DNA from: Diphasiastrum complanatum
Lineage: Eukaryota > Streptophyta > Lycopodiopsida > Lycopodiales > Lycopodiaceae
NCBI GenBank assembly: GCA_029204225.1
Contig: CM055109.1
Span: 23,092,422 to 23,156,421 of the forward strand
Direction of reading: 5' to 3'
DNA length: 64,000 bases
The translations under genes and the position numbers were made by a program. Below the pieces are notes generated by a model. It ran no database searches and was not told where the DNA came from. It saw only the letters and a list, made by a program, of their open reading frames with translations. Shown piece by piece: positions 21,500 to 33,884 of this stretch. Positions within the stretch are counted from its first letter, which is position 1. Every line of letters begins with the position of its first letter.

Positions 21500-23738
21500 G
21501 GCCTCTACCTGACTTTTCATCTTCACCAAAATTGCCTTTGAACTAAGTCAAGTGTTCTTTGTATACCTGGATGTCCTGCGCATGGACTATCATGACACTC
21601 ATGCAAGATCTGGGCCCTTACAGTGTCATTCTCCGGTACACACACCTTTCCTTTACAAAACAAAATCATGTTTCGAATTAGGAAATCCGTTTCAGTCTTT
21701 TCCTAATTTGAGGAATCTTGTAAACTTGAATTGACCCCTGTTGCGAATACTCTCCAAAAAAAGGATCGGACTCATATAGTCCTTGAAGAGACTGAAACAA
21801 CTCCGGTTCTATAACAATAAAGCACAATTGATTAATAATCGGTAACCGACTCAAAGCATCCGCTAGAGTATTTTGACTTCCTTTACAATAACGTATAGAA
21901 AAGTCAAAGATTTGCATCAGCTCAACCCATCTAGCTTGCCTCCCCTTTAAATCTGTAGCATCACAGAAATATCGAAGAGTCTGATGATCCATCAAAACTT
22001 CAAATCTGGCTCCGTACAAATAATGTTGCCAAATTTTCAAGAAATGAACAATTGCAAACAGTTCCTTCTCATAGGTATCATACCTAGATTGAGCAGGATT
22101 GAGTTTCTTGCTTTTATAAGCCACAAGATGTCCATCCTGCATCAAAACAACTCCAACCTTCCTTTTTGGTGGTAAACCTACAGGAAGGTTTAAAAAAACA
22201 TCATTATAGGCTTCAAATTCTGTAGTGTTCTCACTGGGTATATTCATGGCATTTATGTTAAGTTCTTCATCATTGCAGCAAATGATATCATTATGAAAAC
22301 ATAAATAAACTTTAAAATCAGAATTGTTCATAATAGGATTAAGTTCATGTTTAGAATAAAGGTTAACATTTTTAGTGTCAACACTTAAACTAGCCTTGAT
22401 CTTAATTTAAGAATTCTCATGCATAAAAGATAAAGATTTCTCAACAAAATCAATTTTCAATGATTTGTTCTTATCAAAATGCCATTGTTGCCCAAGTACA
22501 ATATCTACATTAGCTAATTGAGCAACATGGAATTCTAGTTTTTTAGAATAATCCTGAATGTGCAATTCTACATCAGGAACAATAAAATTCATCAAATCGG
22601 AATTACTTCCCGATGCCATTGTCACACGGTATTTTTTCTCACTTTTTCTGGTAGGAAGGTTTAGCATCTGCACCAAATTTACATTAATAAAGTTATGAGT
22701 GGATCCCCTGTCAAAAAGAACATTAACAACTTGATCATTAACTTTACCTTTAATGCAAGTAAGGTCATTAGGACCAAAAACTAAAGAACTAAGAAAACAA
22801 ACATCCATCTCATTACTTCGAGATAGATTACCTGAGGTTGAAGCTTGTTTTTTGATTCAATCACATGCAAGGTGACCTTCGCCATTGCACTTGAAGCACA
22901 GGTTTTTCTTACAAGCTTCACCTTTATCATTGCCACCATGATGGTTTTTAAAGTTTTTCTTGGTTTTCTTAGGATTGTTGGAATTGGGATGTGTTTCATT
23001 AACAACTTCCCAATCCTTCCTCTTAAATTGAAAATCTTTTTTCTGCTCATTAGGCTGTTGACCCCTAGGTGGCTTAGGTGTGTCATCAAAGTATTTTGCA
23101 GCCCTAATAGCATCTTCTAGAATTTTTAGATGGTTCCTACGAACATCCACTTGATAATCTTTTGGTAACCCATCAATAAACATTAACATTTGTATCTTAG
23201 GCGGAATATCACTATAAAGTGGATTCAGGTACTCATGAAAATCTTAAATAAATTGTTCCAAACCTTTATTCGTGGTTAGATGACTCAACTTTTGGAAGTG
23301 TTCATAGTCATCTAAAAGTGGTAGAAAATAATCCCTAAAAAGCTTGCAAAAATCATCCCATGTACAAGGTTGATTGCCCTTTGCAACTAAGTCATCCCAC
23401 CAAACTAAGGCTCTTCTTTCAAGGAACATGGTGATAGTGGATAACTTCTCAGATGCAGGGAATTGGTTCATGGCAAAGTATTTGTTCCAAACATTTAGCC
23501 AAGAACTTACCACTTGTAAGTTCCTATCTTTCTTCTCCCCCTTAAACACTTTTACAGGAGGTGGAACTACATGCTTCTTTTGATTGGCTAACCTAGACTC
23601 TAAGTCTTGGTTTCTTTGATTAGTTTCAAGAAGCTGCTTATTAGTGGCTTGAATTTGTTGGTATAAATGTTCAAGAGCTTGTGCCACATTGGATGGGTTT
23701 GATAGATCAAATGTTGGGTTTTCATTGGTTTGATCCAT
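21500..23738 (-). pseudogene. Ty3/gypsy element (G2): gag, protease, RNase H, integrase zinc finger; RT deleted
   Basis: Minus strand, in order: gag 23738-23244 (PPPVKVFKGEKKDRN, LVWWDDLVAKG), continued to a zinc knuckle-like CFKCNGEGHLACD near 22860. Then an aspartic protease region 22808-22407 in which FDRGSTHNFIN has R where the active site normally has S or T. Next RNase H 22331-21800 (GHLVAYKSKKLNPAQSRYDT, EKELFAIVHFLKIWQHYLYG, LADALSRLPI), and the integrase HHCC start ILHECHDSPCAGHPG near 21630-21580. The RT core between protease and RNase H is absent at about 22331-22407. Frameshifts lie near 23240, 22850 and 22400. It lies inside the inverted segment, opposite to G1. Confidence 0.92.
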
Positions 23739-24045
23739 TGGAGTTGCTTGTGTGTTTTCCTATTATGCAAATATAACAACAAGTGCTCAAATAAGAATGA
23801 TAGAAATGCTTCAATTGCTACATCCAATACAAATAAAAAGCATTTACTTCTATTTATTCAATCTTATTGTTTGTAAGCTCAATCCAAGCCCACTATTTGC
23901 AAGCTTATTCCAAGTTTAAGAGAAAAACAACAACAAGCTACATTTGCCTTAATCAGAAGCAAAAATGAAAATCAAATCTTTACGTAAACTTCAATTAACT
24001 AGTCCAAGCTAATGTTTACATAAAGTTCCCATTCCCATCCCAATC
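23739..24045. other. Leader of gypsy G2, no gene
   Basis: A+T-rich sequence upstream of the G2 gag start on the minus strand. No LTR end or primer site was identified. It ends where block A homology begins (TGCATGATATGTGAAGAATG at 24046, matching 42826). Confidence 0.5.
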
Positions 24046-24051
24046 TGTTGC

Positions 24052-24431
24052 ATGATATGTGAAGAATGTTGTTGGGAAGCTATATTTGACGTGGAGCATT
24101 CGTCTTGTGAATCTGTCACTGATTCTGTTTCATCGGTCTCTGTGCCATCGGATAGACTAGGCTTCTTTGCTTGCATCTTATTCCTTGATCGGGCTTGTCG
24201 TGTAAGTGGTTGTGTAGCCAGGGTGGTGGTGTCGGCTTGTTGAGCAGAAGACCCTTCTGGAGCAGTGTCTTGCTGTGATGTCGAGGACGTGGGTTGCTTC
24301 GTCAAGGTCAGCTTCATGATGTCATGTTGGATTTCTTGGGAGGTGGCCCTTTTGGAGATAATAAAAGTCTCCTCTTCTTGGAGGCTGCATGAGCATGCTT
24401 GATCTTCTTTTGGATTGTTGGACTCACCCAA
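24052..24431 (-). pseudogene. Ser/Thr/Gln-rich open frame of unknown function, copy 1
   Basis: Frame from 24431 has SCSLQEEETFIISKRATSQE, then a Ser/Thr/Gln-rich middle and SLSDGTETDETESVTDSQDE. It is low in complexity with no recognised domain. Copy 2 (42822-43232) has the same frame with small changes and a different N-terminus containing KKMTLLLSSKGPPPKKPNT. The 3' end is cut here by the block A boundary near 24046. It may be a retroelement accessory frame; no function is claimed. Confidence 0.35.
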
Positions 24432-24769
24432 GCTTTATCAGCTATCATTAACAATTCTCACAACTTCGGTCAGTTGCACACCTTCTGCAATGTAAGATCT
24501 ATTAGAAGGTAGCCGAGTAAGGTGGATGGTTATTTGTTCTTTATAAACTCGTGAAGACAGTTGCATGCAAACTGTATGCAGTAGAATCTATACTTGAAAA
24601 ACATAATCAACCTTTTCAAATCTGAGCTTTTTTCAGAGGACTATTTTGAAGCAAAATTTGCATCTACAAAACATAATCACCCTTAATAACCTATTCTACC
24701 TTTTAAGTAGTCTGAAATATGCGCAAAAATGTAGCAACTATCCTTTAGTCCATAAAAAAGTAGTCTATC

Positions 24770-25472
24770 CTTCATAGTGGAACGCAATCTAGTCGAGGTT
24801 CGAAGTAGAAGCCGAAAGGGCCCGTAGGGGGTTTTGTGGAATCAAGCTTGAAGTTTCAGTAACGTGCGCCATCATTTTTTATCTACAGTTGTCAGGTTAA
24901 GTAACACTACATGTATTGCTTTTCTAGTCAACTTGCTAGTGAAGTAGATTAAATTTCCTTGCGCACAAGTGTGATAGAACACAGGCTCGGTCTTGTGACA
25001 TAGGCTGGTACAGCAAAACATTTGTGTGATCTGCTCGCTTGGATTGTCCACCAATACCCAAACCTTTATTGTTATTTGTTCGGTTGCTATGAGCACCAGT
25101 TTCTCATTCCAAACAAGGAGGCTCAAATACATGTAAATATTTGGAATCTCGATGACACCTTCAAAGTTTACGTTGCTCTTAAGGTCAAACGCATATACAA
25201 ACTTTTTTTCAATGACCCTCACCAAGACGTACAGAGTATCGTTACAGATTACTTCGTTTGTTGTGTATTCTTGACATGCATAATTCATATCCAACAAAAT
25301 TTTGCAACCTTCGATCCAGTTTCTCTAGTGCATAAGCTGGCAAATCAGATAAGTGCAAAAGTCGAGGAGGTCTGGGATCAGGCACATCATCCGAAGGCGG
25401 GGGTAGCAATGCATGAAGGCAACCATCATTTACAACATCCTGAAAGTGTTGTGCTTCTTCTTGCATAGCCAT
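24770..25472 (-). pseudogene. F-box protein pseudogene, copy 1: N-terminus kept, F-box core deleted
   Basis: F-box proteins recruit targets to SCF ubiquitin ligases. Likely start ATG at 25472 (MAMQEEAQHFQDVVNDG), an acidic linker, then the F-box start DLPAYALEKL near 25355-25320. Here about 540 bp present in copy 2 (44107-44650) is missing, removing the rest of the F-box and the first beta-propeller part. The remaining C-terminal part (FVYAFDLKSN, LSLLVWNEKLVLIATEQITI, PVFYHTCAQGNLIYF) runs in another frame to a TGA at 24874-24872. Copy 2 has CGA there, so a CpG transition created this stop ahead of the tail seen in copy 2. Confidence 0.8.
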
Positions 25473-25492
25473 CACCCCCGTGATGAACTCAG

Positions 25493-25494
<2 letters not shown>

Positions 25495-25536
<42 letters not shown>

Positions 25537-25614
25537 ATGGACACGTGCATTTCACTTTATTCCATAACAAAAATGTAAATTTGATTCGAAGCTTATTTGC
25601 ATAAATAGCGATAC

Positions 25615-25701
<87 letters not shown>
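25495..25701. repeat. CT/GA microsatellite pair, block A copy 1
   Basis: (TC)n at 25495-25533 and (GA)n at 25619-25701 flank 85 bp of unique sequence (GATGGACACGTGCATTTC.. to ..GATACAATG). Because the tracts are reverse complements, the cassette can fold back. It lies immediately upstream of the F-box start. Open frames here are repeat translations. Confidence 0.97.
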
Positions 25702-25704
<3 letters not shown>

Positions 25705-26870
25705 AAGTTGGCATGCAATATATAAATTACACTCATGCTACAATGGTAAGGTTGATGTTTGAAGATTTTGTGGGTGGAGTGCATAGAAAATAAAAATTTC
25801 ATACTTTTCTAGTACAAAATTCAAGTAATTTTGTCTTGTTAATATCTACATATGAGAAGATTCTAACATTTTGTGTGAAGGACTTGATAAGTCTCTGATG
25901 TGTAGTATTGAAACAGATAATATATCTACTTCATATATTGTAGAAGATTTGTCTAGAAGCTAATATTTTTAAGCTTTTGGGAGTATGCTTGATTAGATCT
26001 CCTTCAAAGAATGATATGCGCATTAGCTTTATCTAAACGTTGAATGTATTTTGTGACTTGATCTATATGCTTCAAGTTATATGGCAAGTCATTCTTTTTT
26101 TCATGATTGCTATAAGATTGGGAAACTATGGTTGAGGTTGTGTCGGTAATATCTTGTAGGTTTAATCAATACGCTAATTTTGAGCTAAATAGTGTGGCGA
26201 TTTGATTTTTTGGTGGTAGCAAATAATGCTTAAAATTGTGGTACCGCATATTTTTTTTTTAAATAAATGTCATAGAAAAGTATTTGATTCTGTACTCACC
26301 TAGATGTTCATATCATCAAAGAAGCAACAAAATATAGGTTTGACAATGTCACACTCAGATAAAAACCTCACTTTCTCTCAAGAGAGAGGATCATACAGTT
26401 TTACTATTTGACTAATAAATAAAAAAAAGGCCCCTCGATATAAACCACGATATGTAACAAAATGTAAATGGATCTCACTTTTGAAAATTGTTGTCTATCA
26501 ACATATTGAATTCCAATTTCTATCAACAATAGTTGCCATATCCACAAGTGAATAAAGAAATTTATATATCACAAAAATATCATGACCACAATTTGTGTAC
26601 TCACAAGAGTCAACTAGTCAAATAGTAAAGTGCAATTGCATCTGTGAGCAATCCGATTAATATTACAGTTAGTTGAAATACATCGTACTGTCTCACTTAT
26701 TCATTTGCCGCATCATCATGCGACAAATCCGTCAAATCAAATGAGTTTATCTCTAATTCTACCCAAGTGCCCATGGCAATTTAAACATAGAACTAAATAA
26801 CTTAAGCCAGTACGGATACCGTAAAAGCCTAAACTTGTTGGGCAAGTTCTACGTTTAAATCCTATCCTGC
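25702..26870. other. Noncoding part of block A, copy 1
   Basis: Matches 46747-47912 almost throughout. No gene or motif found; A-runs near 26250 and 26425 vary in length between copies. Confidence 0.7.
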
Positions 26871-27440
26871 TTGTATTTTTTAAGATGTTTCGCAAGATGG
26901 CTAGAATATTCCTTGGAATATCAGCCTACATTATCCCCTCCGTTAAGAACTTGGCGATCCCACGCCAAGTGCAATGTTAAGACCCTGCTCCTTGTGGTAC
27001 TGGAGGAGTCAAAGTCGGTGCAGCTTGTAGATGTGGAACTTTTTGTAAAGTGCTGCTCCGTAGGAGATGAAGCTTTGAAGAAGTACGAGCATCTCCAGAA
27101 GATTTGAATTGAATCATGTTGGAGTTGGCTCGTTGATGACTTGCTTCCAATTACTCACGCAAATGATTCAACGGATGATGTACACGAGCTTAGTATTGTG
27201 AGACATGATGTGAATGTCACACAAGGGGTTATTGAACGACAGTGAGAGGAAGATGGCGTGGGTGTGATAGGGGGTGTTGTAATCTCGGAAGTGATGAAGG
27301 TGGACATATGGAAGTGGCTGGATGGATCAAAATTCCTTTGCTCATTACTGTCTTTTGAAGGCACTCTTGTCAGCAGAGATTTTTCATTTGACATTTTTTG
27401 CAGCCATTTGAATTCGTCACGGAGTTCGAGAGCCCTTTAG
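26871..27440 (+). pseudogene. Unknown decayed reading frame, copy 1
   Basis: One frame stays open from 26871 to 27440 except for stops at 27105 and 27243, ending TAG at 27438. It reads MYFLRCFARWLEYSLEYQ.., KSVQLVDVELFVKCCSVGDE.., and VDIWKWLDGSKFLCSLLSFE. Copy 2 (47913-48500) has the same frame and internal stops with few changes. No family recognised. It may be a relic of a retroelement or host gene already dead before block A was duplicated. Confidence 0.3.
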
Positions 27441-28373
27441 GCGGTCGCGAATGTATAGAGGCGTGTGTGGCCTCTCTCTCTCTTTTTCATTTGAATGATC
27501 AACAAGCTGTTAACTTGTCAATTTTTTTTTTTTTTTTGGAACTTAAGACATGGCTCATAATTGTTGTTGAGAACATCTTTGATTTTATTGTTTCAAGCGT
27601 TAAACTATATCAATGGTATGTTACGGATGTCGTAGATTTGTCTGCTTCACGATGTACTGTAGTTGATAAACGAGAGCAAGTTCAGATTGATCCATCGGGG
27701 GGGAATGAGGACTTGAGACAAGGATGGGGGAAGTTAGATGAAGCTTCAAGATATTAGATGGCGGAACATGAGGGAATGAATGAATAGAAAAAAGGAATGA
27801 GATGAGTCTTGTGTGATTTTCCATATATGTCTACTATAACCAATGCTCTTTGTACAATTCTCCACGGAATCATCATTGCTCACCTTTCAAAATAGTTTTG
27901 TCATTGAGGTTGTGCGCTCATAACTTCAATCTCTGATTGACGTGAGATTTATGTATGCCTATGGGATTTCACGCGTTGATGGCTTGTACTTCTTGTGGCC
28001 TTCGCAGATGATTGAATGGATGATGTACAACAACAATAGTATGGGCTTGAAACATGATTATGACCACTACTCAATGTACATTTGTCCAATAAAGCATTGT
28101 TGTTGGCGTTGGTAGGAACACTTGTCGTCTGCGTCGGTTTGCACATAGCTTTTGCCTTTGGTATGACTTGAGAGCCCTTCACTGGTACAAGATGCCACTT
28201 TATTGATGATGTGATGGCCAAGGTGAGACAATTGGAAAAGCGTGGATATTGTATCGGTTAAGTAAAACCAGCTGCTTATTGATGATGGCGGTGGTGGTGT
28301 TGTCGCAAATATTCCATCGTGTTGGAAAGATGGATCTTTTGTTGGATGCAATCTGATAAGATGCTCCTTTTTT
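27441..28373. other. Noncoding part of block A, copy 1
   Basis: Matches 48500-49429. Short opposed frames have no motif. It ends at the inversion breakpoint with a poly-T junction at 28368-28374. Confidence 0.6.
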
Positions 28374-28432
28374 CTTATTCACTGATAGGACCCACAGTAT
28401 AGTAACACAGTGATTCTACTTTAATTCTAACT
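28374..28432 (-). repeat. First 59 bp of the split 3' LTR of copia C3
   Basis: Read on the minus strand it starts AGTTAGAATT at 28432, directly after the purine tract (28442-28433). It matches the first part of the 5' LTR (34170 inward) and stops at CTTATT (28374), where block A begins. The remainder of the LTR is at 17915-18126. Confidence 0.93.
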
Positions 28433-28442
28433 TTCTCCCTTA
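28433..28442 (-). promoter_or_regulatory. Polypurine tract of copia C3
   Basis: AAGGGAGAA on the minus strand immediately before the LTR start AGTTAGAATT. It is the expected plus-strand primer position for reverse transcription. Confidence 0.75.
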
Positions 28443-31400
28443 AAGTAGAGTCACTTTTTATACAGTCATATACATAGCTTTAAAGTCAACGAACTTTAAG
28501 TACAGAAAGCTTTGATCTAAACTTATCAAACTTTTCTCCACTAAGTGGCTTAGTGAAAATATCAGTTAGTTGTTCTTCTATGCTACAATGAACAACATGA
28601 ATTTCACGACTCACCAGTCTCTCACGTATGAAGTGATACTGAATCTCAATGTGTTTAGTTCTCGCATGGAACACTGGATTCTTTGCTAGCTGTATGCCAC
28701 TCTGACTGTCGCTATGTAAAGTCGTGGGATTTTTCTACTTCATGCCAATTTCTTCAAAGATTTGTCTCAACCATATAGTTTCATGTGCAGCACTACACAT
28801 TGTCTTATACTCTGCTTCTGTGGTGGAAAGAACAACTGTACTTTGCTTCTTACTAGACCAGGAAAAGCAATTACCACAAAACTGAAATATATATGCTGTG
28901 GTGGATCTACGATCATCATAGTCACCTCCCCAGTCCGCATCCACATAGCCACACAACTCAGGTAAACCATCACGCTTCCTGTAAATCAAGCCATACTCTG
29001 AAGTGCCTTTCACATAATGCAAAATGCGTTTAGCTGTCTTCCAATGCGTTTTCGTAGGTGCTGCCATAAACTGACTTACAATGCCAATAGCATAGCATAT
29101 ATCTGGTCTAGTCGTGGTAAGGTAAATCAAGCCCCCCTACTAACTGTCTATTTAGCATAACATCAAATGACTGACACTCATCAAGCTTAGAAAGCTTTTT
29201 ACCTGGTTCAATAGGAGTGTTTACTGGTTTGCAATCTTGCAACCTAAACCTGTGCAGCAACTCTTTGACATATTTCACTTGTGTTAAACCCAGTTCATGT
29301 TCTTTTTGCCACACTTTTACTCCAAGGCAATAATGCATCAGGCTGAAATCTGTCATCTCAAATTGTTCCATGAGGTCTTTCTTGATCATGTCTATCATCT
29401 CTTGATTATTTCCCGTAATAATCAAGTCATCAACATAAAGAGCAATCAAAGCAACCATACCATCAAAGCATAAGACATATAGATTTGGATCAGAATGTGT
29501 TCTCACCATCCCCTTTGAGCGAAAGTAGGCATCAATCTGCTATACCACGCACATGGTGCTTGTTTAAGACCATAAAGCACTTTCTTCAAGTGACATACTT
29601 TATTTTCATGTCCTTTTGTTACAAAGCCTTCAGGTTGATCCATAAACACTTCTTCTTCTAACTCATCATTTAGAAAAGCAGAGTTCACATCCATCTGATG
29701 CAAAGGCCAACCAAAATGTGAAGCTAAAGCAATAAATAGACGTAGAGTATTCCAATTACAAACCGGCGCAAAGGTCTCCTCATAGTCGATGCCTTTATTT
29801 TGTGCGTACCCTTTAATCACTAATCTTGCTTTGTGTTTTGCTATACTTCCATCTGCATGGTACTTGGTCCTATATACCCATTTGCAACCAATGGGTTTCT
29901 TGCCAACTGGTGGTTCTACTAAGTCCCATGTGCTATGCTTAGCAATTGACTCCATCTCCTCTCCCATGGCCTTGACCCAAATGTCATCATCCTTCGCTTC
30001 ACCAGAAGTCGAAGGTTCTTTGCTTTGAATAATGCTAGATAAGAGAGCATAATTTGCTTCATACCTTTCAGGTAGTATCTTCTCTCTTGTTGATCTTCGT
30101 AGCTCTCCCTGGTTAGATGATCTTGGAAAGTCATCTATGTCGCGGCTCTCCAACAATCTCTCAAACCACTTAGGGAGCTTTCTGTCAGATGATCGGCTTC
30201 CTAGTGAAAATGTATCCCACGGTACATCTTTCTCCTTGCGTTTGTCACCTGCAACTTCAATCCTTCTTGCACCAAAAGGTTTGTCCCTACCTCTCCAACT
30301 TTTTCTTGAGGTTGAGTAGTAGTATCTTGAGATGTATCCTCATGTTCATCACTCGAAAGGTCAATGAATGGATCATCATTAGGTGGTATCCTCACTATAC
30401 CATCTTTTCCACTGGATGTGTCTATCTTCTCAGCATCCTTGTCTTCATACATCTTGGATTCATCAAAGATAACATCACGACTTATATGGATTTTGTTGTC
30501 GACTAGATCAAAACATCTATAGCCCTTCACACGATCATCATATCCTAGGAATATGCACTTGATAGCTTTTACATCAAGTTTACGTCTCTCTTCCTTAGAA
30601 ATGTGTACAAAGGCCTTACATCCAAAGATTCGCAAGTGGTTCACCTTTGGCTTCTTCTTCGTGAATGCTTCCTCAGGTGTTATCTTTGGTATGGAAATGG
30701 TAGGACTTCTATTTTGAAGATAGACTGTCGTGCTACATGCTTCTGACCAAAAATCTTTTGGCAGTTTCATCTCAGCTAGCATAGATCTGGCACTTTCCAC
30801 AATCGTACGATTTTTGCGCTCAGCTACACCATTGAGAGCAGGAGTATGAGCTTGCGTCAATTGTCTTTTAATCCCACATTGATCACAAAGATCATTGAAG
30901 TCATTAGACTTGTACTCACCTCCACTATCTGATCTTAGGACTTTGATCTTCCTACCTGTCTGATTTTCGACCAATGCTTTGAAACTCTTGAAGTTATCAA
31001 ATGCATCTGATTTCTTCTTCAAGAAGTAGATCCACGTCTTATCATCAACAAAGGTCATGAAATAGGAGGCTTTACCTAAGGACATAGTCCTCATAGGCCC
31101 GCATAAATCTGTGTGGATTAAATCCAGGATTTTCTTTGCTCTTGCAACACCCCCTTTATTGAACTTCTCTCGATGCTGCTTCCCATATACACAAGATTCG
31201 CACATCGATTTCAAGTGATTTTCTATAGTAGGCAATCTTGTTACCATCTCCAATTTTCTCATCAAATTGAGGCTTCCCAAGTTCAAGTGACCAAGCCTCT
31301 TATGCCACAAGTCAGTTTGCGAAGGAATGGACGATACAAGTCCATGTTGTCCCTTGATTATAGCATTCAACCTGTACAATTTTGTATTGGGCTCTCTTAC

Positions 31401-32591
31401 TCCATCCGCAATAACTTTGAACTTTTGGTTCGCATCCTTCACAAAGCAACGATCATGGGCGAATTCTACTTTCAACTTTTGATCAGTAATGACTCCAACA
31501 GAAAGTAGATTTTTCTTCAAACCTGGTACGTAAAGTACCTCCCTGATTATCCTGCTTTTGCCATCAGGTAGTTGGATTGAAACGGTGCCTATTCCCTTGA
31601 TCATGCACATCTCACCATTTGCTTGTGAGACAGATCCATTATCCAACACCTTCAAACTACTGAACCAATTCTTGTTAATTGTCATGTGTCTTGTGGCTCC
31701 TGAGTCAATATACCATGCCTGATCATCTTGATTAGATGACAATGCAAATTTGAAGATGCTAGAGTCTTCAATCTCACCCTCATCTACAAGGTTATCTGCT
31801 TGTTTTGGTTTTCCCTTGCCTTGTTCCGCCAAGAATTTGTGACATTCACTCTTCCAATGGCCCTTTTTACCACAATGGAAGCACTTGTCTTTCTTCTTAG
31901 TTGTATTGGAAGATCCCTCATCCTCCTGAGATTTGACAAAATTGCTGCTTAGACTTCTTCTTGCCCTTGCCCTTGCCTTGTTTTTGGCGTGTCGCAAGTG
32001 CCTGATAGCTTTTACCATTTCTCGCCATTCCTGCATCAAGATTCCTGTGAGCTCGTCAAAGGTTGGCAATCTTTCTCTTGATGCTATTCCGCTCACAAAC
32101 ATCTGATAGGATTCTGCAATGCCGCATAATGCATTGTGCACCAGCTCCACATCACGTATGCGCTCGCCAGTAGAATGTAGTTCATCTCTCATTGTCTTGA
32201 TTCTGGTCATGTACGTCTGAATGTGCTCTCCTTGCTCCATGCAGGCACTATTCAACTTTGACTTCAGAAACATGATTCTTGACAGATTTGACATTTTGAA
32301 CTGCTCCTTTAGCACATCCCATGCCTGTCTGGATGTAATAGCATCACAAATGTGGGTAATGATGTGATCATTCACTGACAAGTTAATGAAGGTCAAAGCT
32401 TTCCTCATCTTTTTGTCGAATACTTTGATGTCTGCTTCATTTGGCGGCCTTCTCTCATCACCTGTGATGACTTCCCACACGTCTTTCTCCATCAGTATGT
32501 TTTTCATTTTGAATTTCCACACTTCATAGTTGGAAATCCCGTCCAATTTGCTACTTTCACTCAAAATGGACTCTCCCATGTTTGCCATCAC
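28443..32591 (-). pseudogene. Ty1/copia gag-pol of element C3, nearly complete, frameshifted
   Basis: The frame from 32591 starts at gag (KLDGISNYEVWKFKMKN) and carries a zinc knuckle CFHCGKKGHWKSECHK. Next come protease (WYIDSGATRHMT, intact DSG), integrase HHCC (HKRLGHLN..CESCVYGKQH) and the catalytic core (DLIHTDLCGP, SDSGGEYKSN, NGVAERKNRT). It ends by frameshift near 30200. RT continues 30156-29503 (KARLVIKGYAQNKGIDYEET, YGLKQAPCAWYS), shifts near 29510 (YVDDLIITGN) and again near 29135, where a G-run looks one base too long. RNase H is at 29130-28735 (GYVDADWGGDYDD, STTEAEYKTM), then a TAG near 28737 and ADIFTKPL at 28560. Few lesions in otherwise clean domains indicate a fairly recent, now inactive insertion. 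Confidence 0.95.
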
Positions 32592-33884
32592 AAAACTGCT
32601 TGAAACTTCTGCCTTAGGCTAAGAACAGTCGAGGCCAACAGTGATGTTAGAAGCTGAAAATAATGACCTGCACTTTTTTCCTTACCAGGCCACTCGCCGC
32701 TTTTCCACCAATTTGAAAGCCAAATCGGCGTCGCCTTCCAAAATGCACTCAGTCATCAACTCCCAACAACTTGCCCAGTGGAATGGTGAAATCACTTATG
32801 GCGTACTCTGAACACTTTCTCCGCTGCAATCACTCTGTTTTGCTATACCTTACTTGCAGGTATAGTCCGGGTGCCCTTCGTTTGGAGGTTATAGCCTTTC
32901 GTTTGGGTCAAAACGAGCAAAGGACCCAAAAATAGGGACTTTTCTAGTTTTTGAACTGTTTCTTCACTCTGAAGAAACTTCACTCTTCACTTGTGAAGGG
33001 TCCCAGCTCAACTTTCAGTATGAAATTTTTTAATGAGGTTGAAGGCCAAAATGCACTTCACTTCTTCAGCGCTCTGTTCAAAGCTCATCCAATGGCTGAA
33101 CCAAATCTTGTGGTCCAAATTTCTCTCCCATCACAAGTTCTGGACCATCGATTCATTTGACACCTCATTCAAAGGTCCAAACTGCATCTGGGCATTGAAC
33201 CACGCTCCTACAGTCGCTATGGTCTTCGAGACACTACAGTGACCATTGCGTTGGGTGCGCGAATAGCCTGCGACCTCCCTATTTGCAACCGCGCCTCCCC
33301 ACTCTGAAAAATGTCAGATTTAACTCACCTGTGGATCGTTTTGAGCATGATCTGAGGCCTGGAGCAGGGTCGCCCTACTGATTTCAAGACTGTAGAGTAT
33401 TCAGTTAGGAAATTCCATGGAGAAACGGTGATTTTAGCTCAACTTGACAAAGTGGCTTTTTTCACCTTTTTACCGTAAATCTGCTAGGTTAACTGTCTGG
33501 AGACAAATCTCTGACATAAACCTCAGAATCTCTCCATGGCTGGTTGACAATGTGATTAGCTTCTTTCCTATCCTTACGGCATCCAAAACGGTGCACAAAC
33601 AGCGAAGAAATCACCAGTTATGTATAATAACCGTAACCCCAAGATCGGTTTCAATTTTTAGCTGGCTTCAAAATTGTCAAATTTTCACCAAAGTTTTCCC
33701 TGTCTAATGCTTTGCACAGGCTAATAATCCCTCTGCTGAGCTTAGCAAGCCTCTATAAATTAGAAACCGTGCACCAGTGCTTCTCTTTCCGTCTTCAACC
33801 CGCCGTAAACCCCGAACTCTCAGAAGACAGTTCTCCCGAAGCTCTCTTCAACGGCGACGTTGTGTAGTGTACACTCCCTGTCAG
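32592..33884 (-). other. Long leader of copia C3
   Basis: About 1.3 kb lie between the primer-binding site and the gag start, with no open frame of note. This is long for a copia leader. It may hold packaging or regulatory sequence, or an unrecognised small insertion. Confidence 0.55.

Larger units (their letters stand above)
24046..28373 (+). repeat. Block A, copy 1 (direct repeat of 42826-49429)
   Basis: Same order as 42826-49429: Ser/Thr-rich frame, F-box pseudogene, CT and GA tracts, noncoding DNA, ending GATAAGATGCTCCTTTT at about 28357-28373. In the other copy this end runs straight into block B (49430 onward). Here it meets 59 bp of C3 LTR. It lacks the 0.54-kb F-box core and the 1.78-kb insertion seen in copy 2. 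Confidence 0.92.

Noticed and set aside
25242-25550. N-terminal run of alternating Arg/Glu on the F-box frame
   Set aside because: It is a translation of the CT/GA microsatellite; the likely start is the ATG at 25472.
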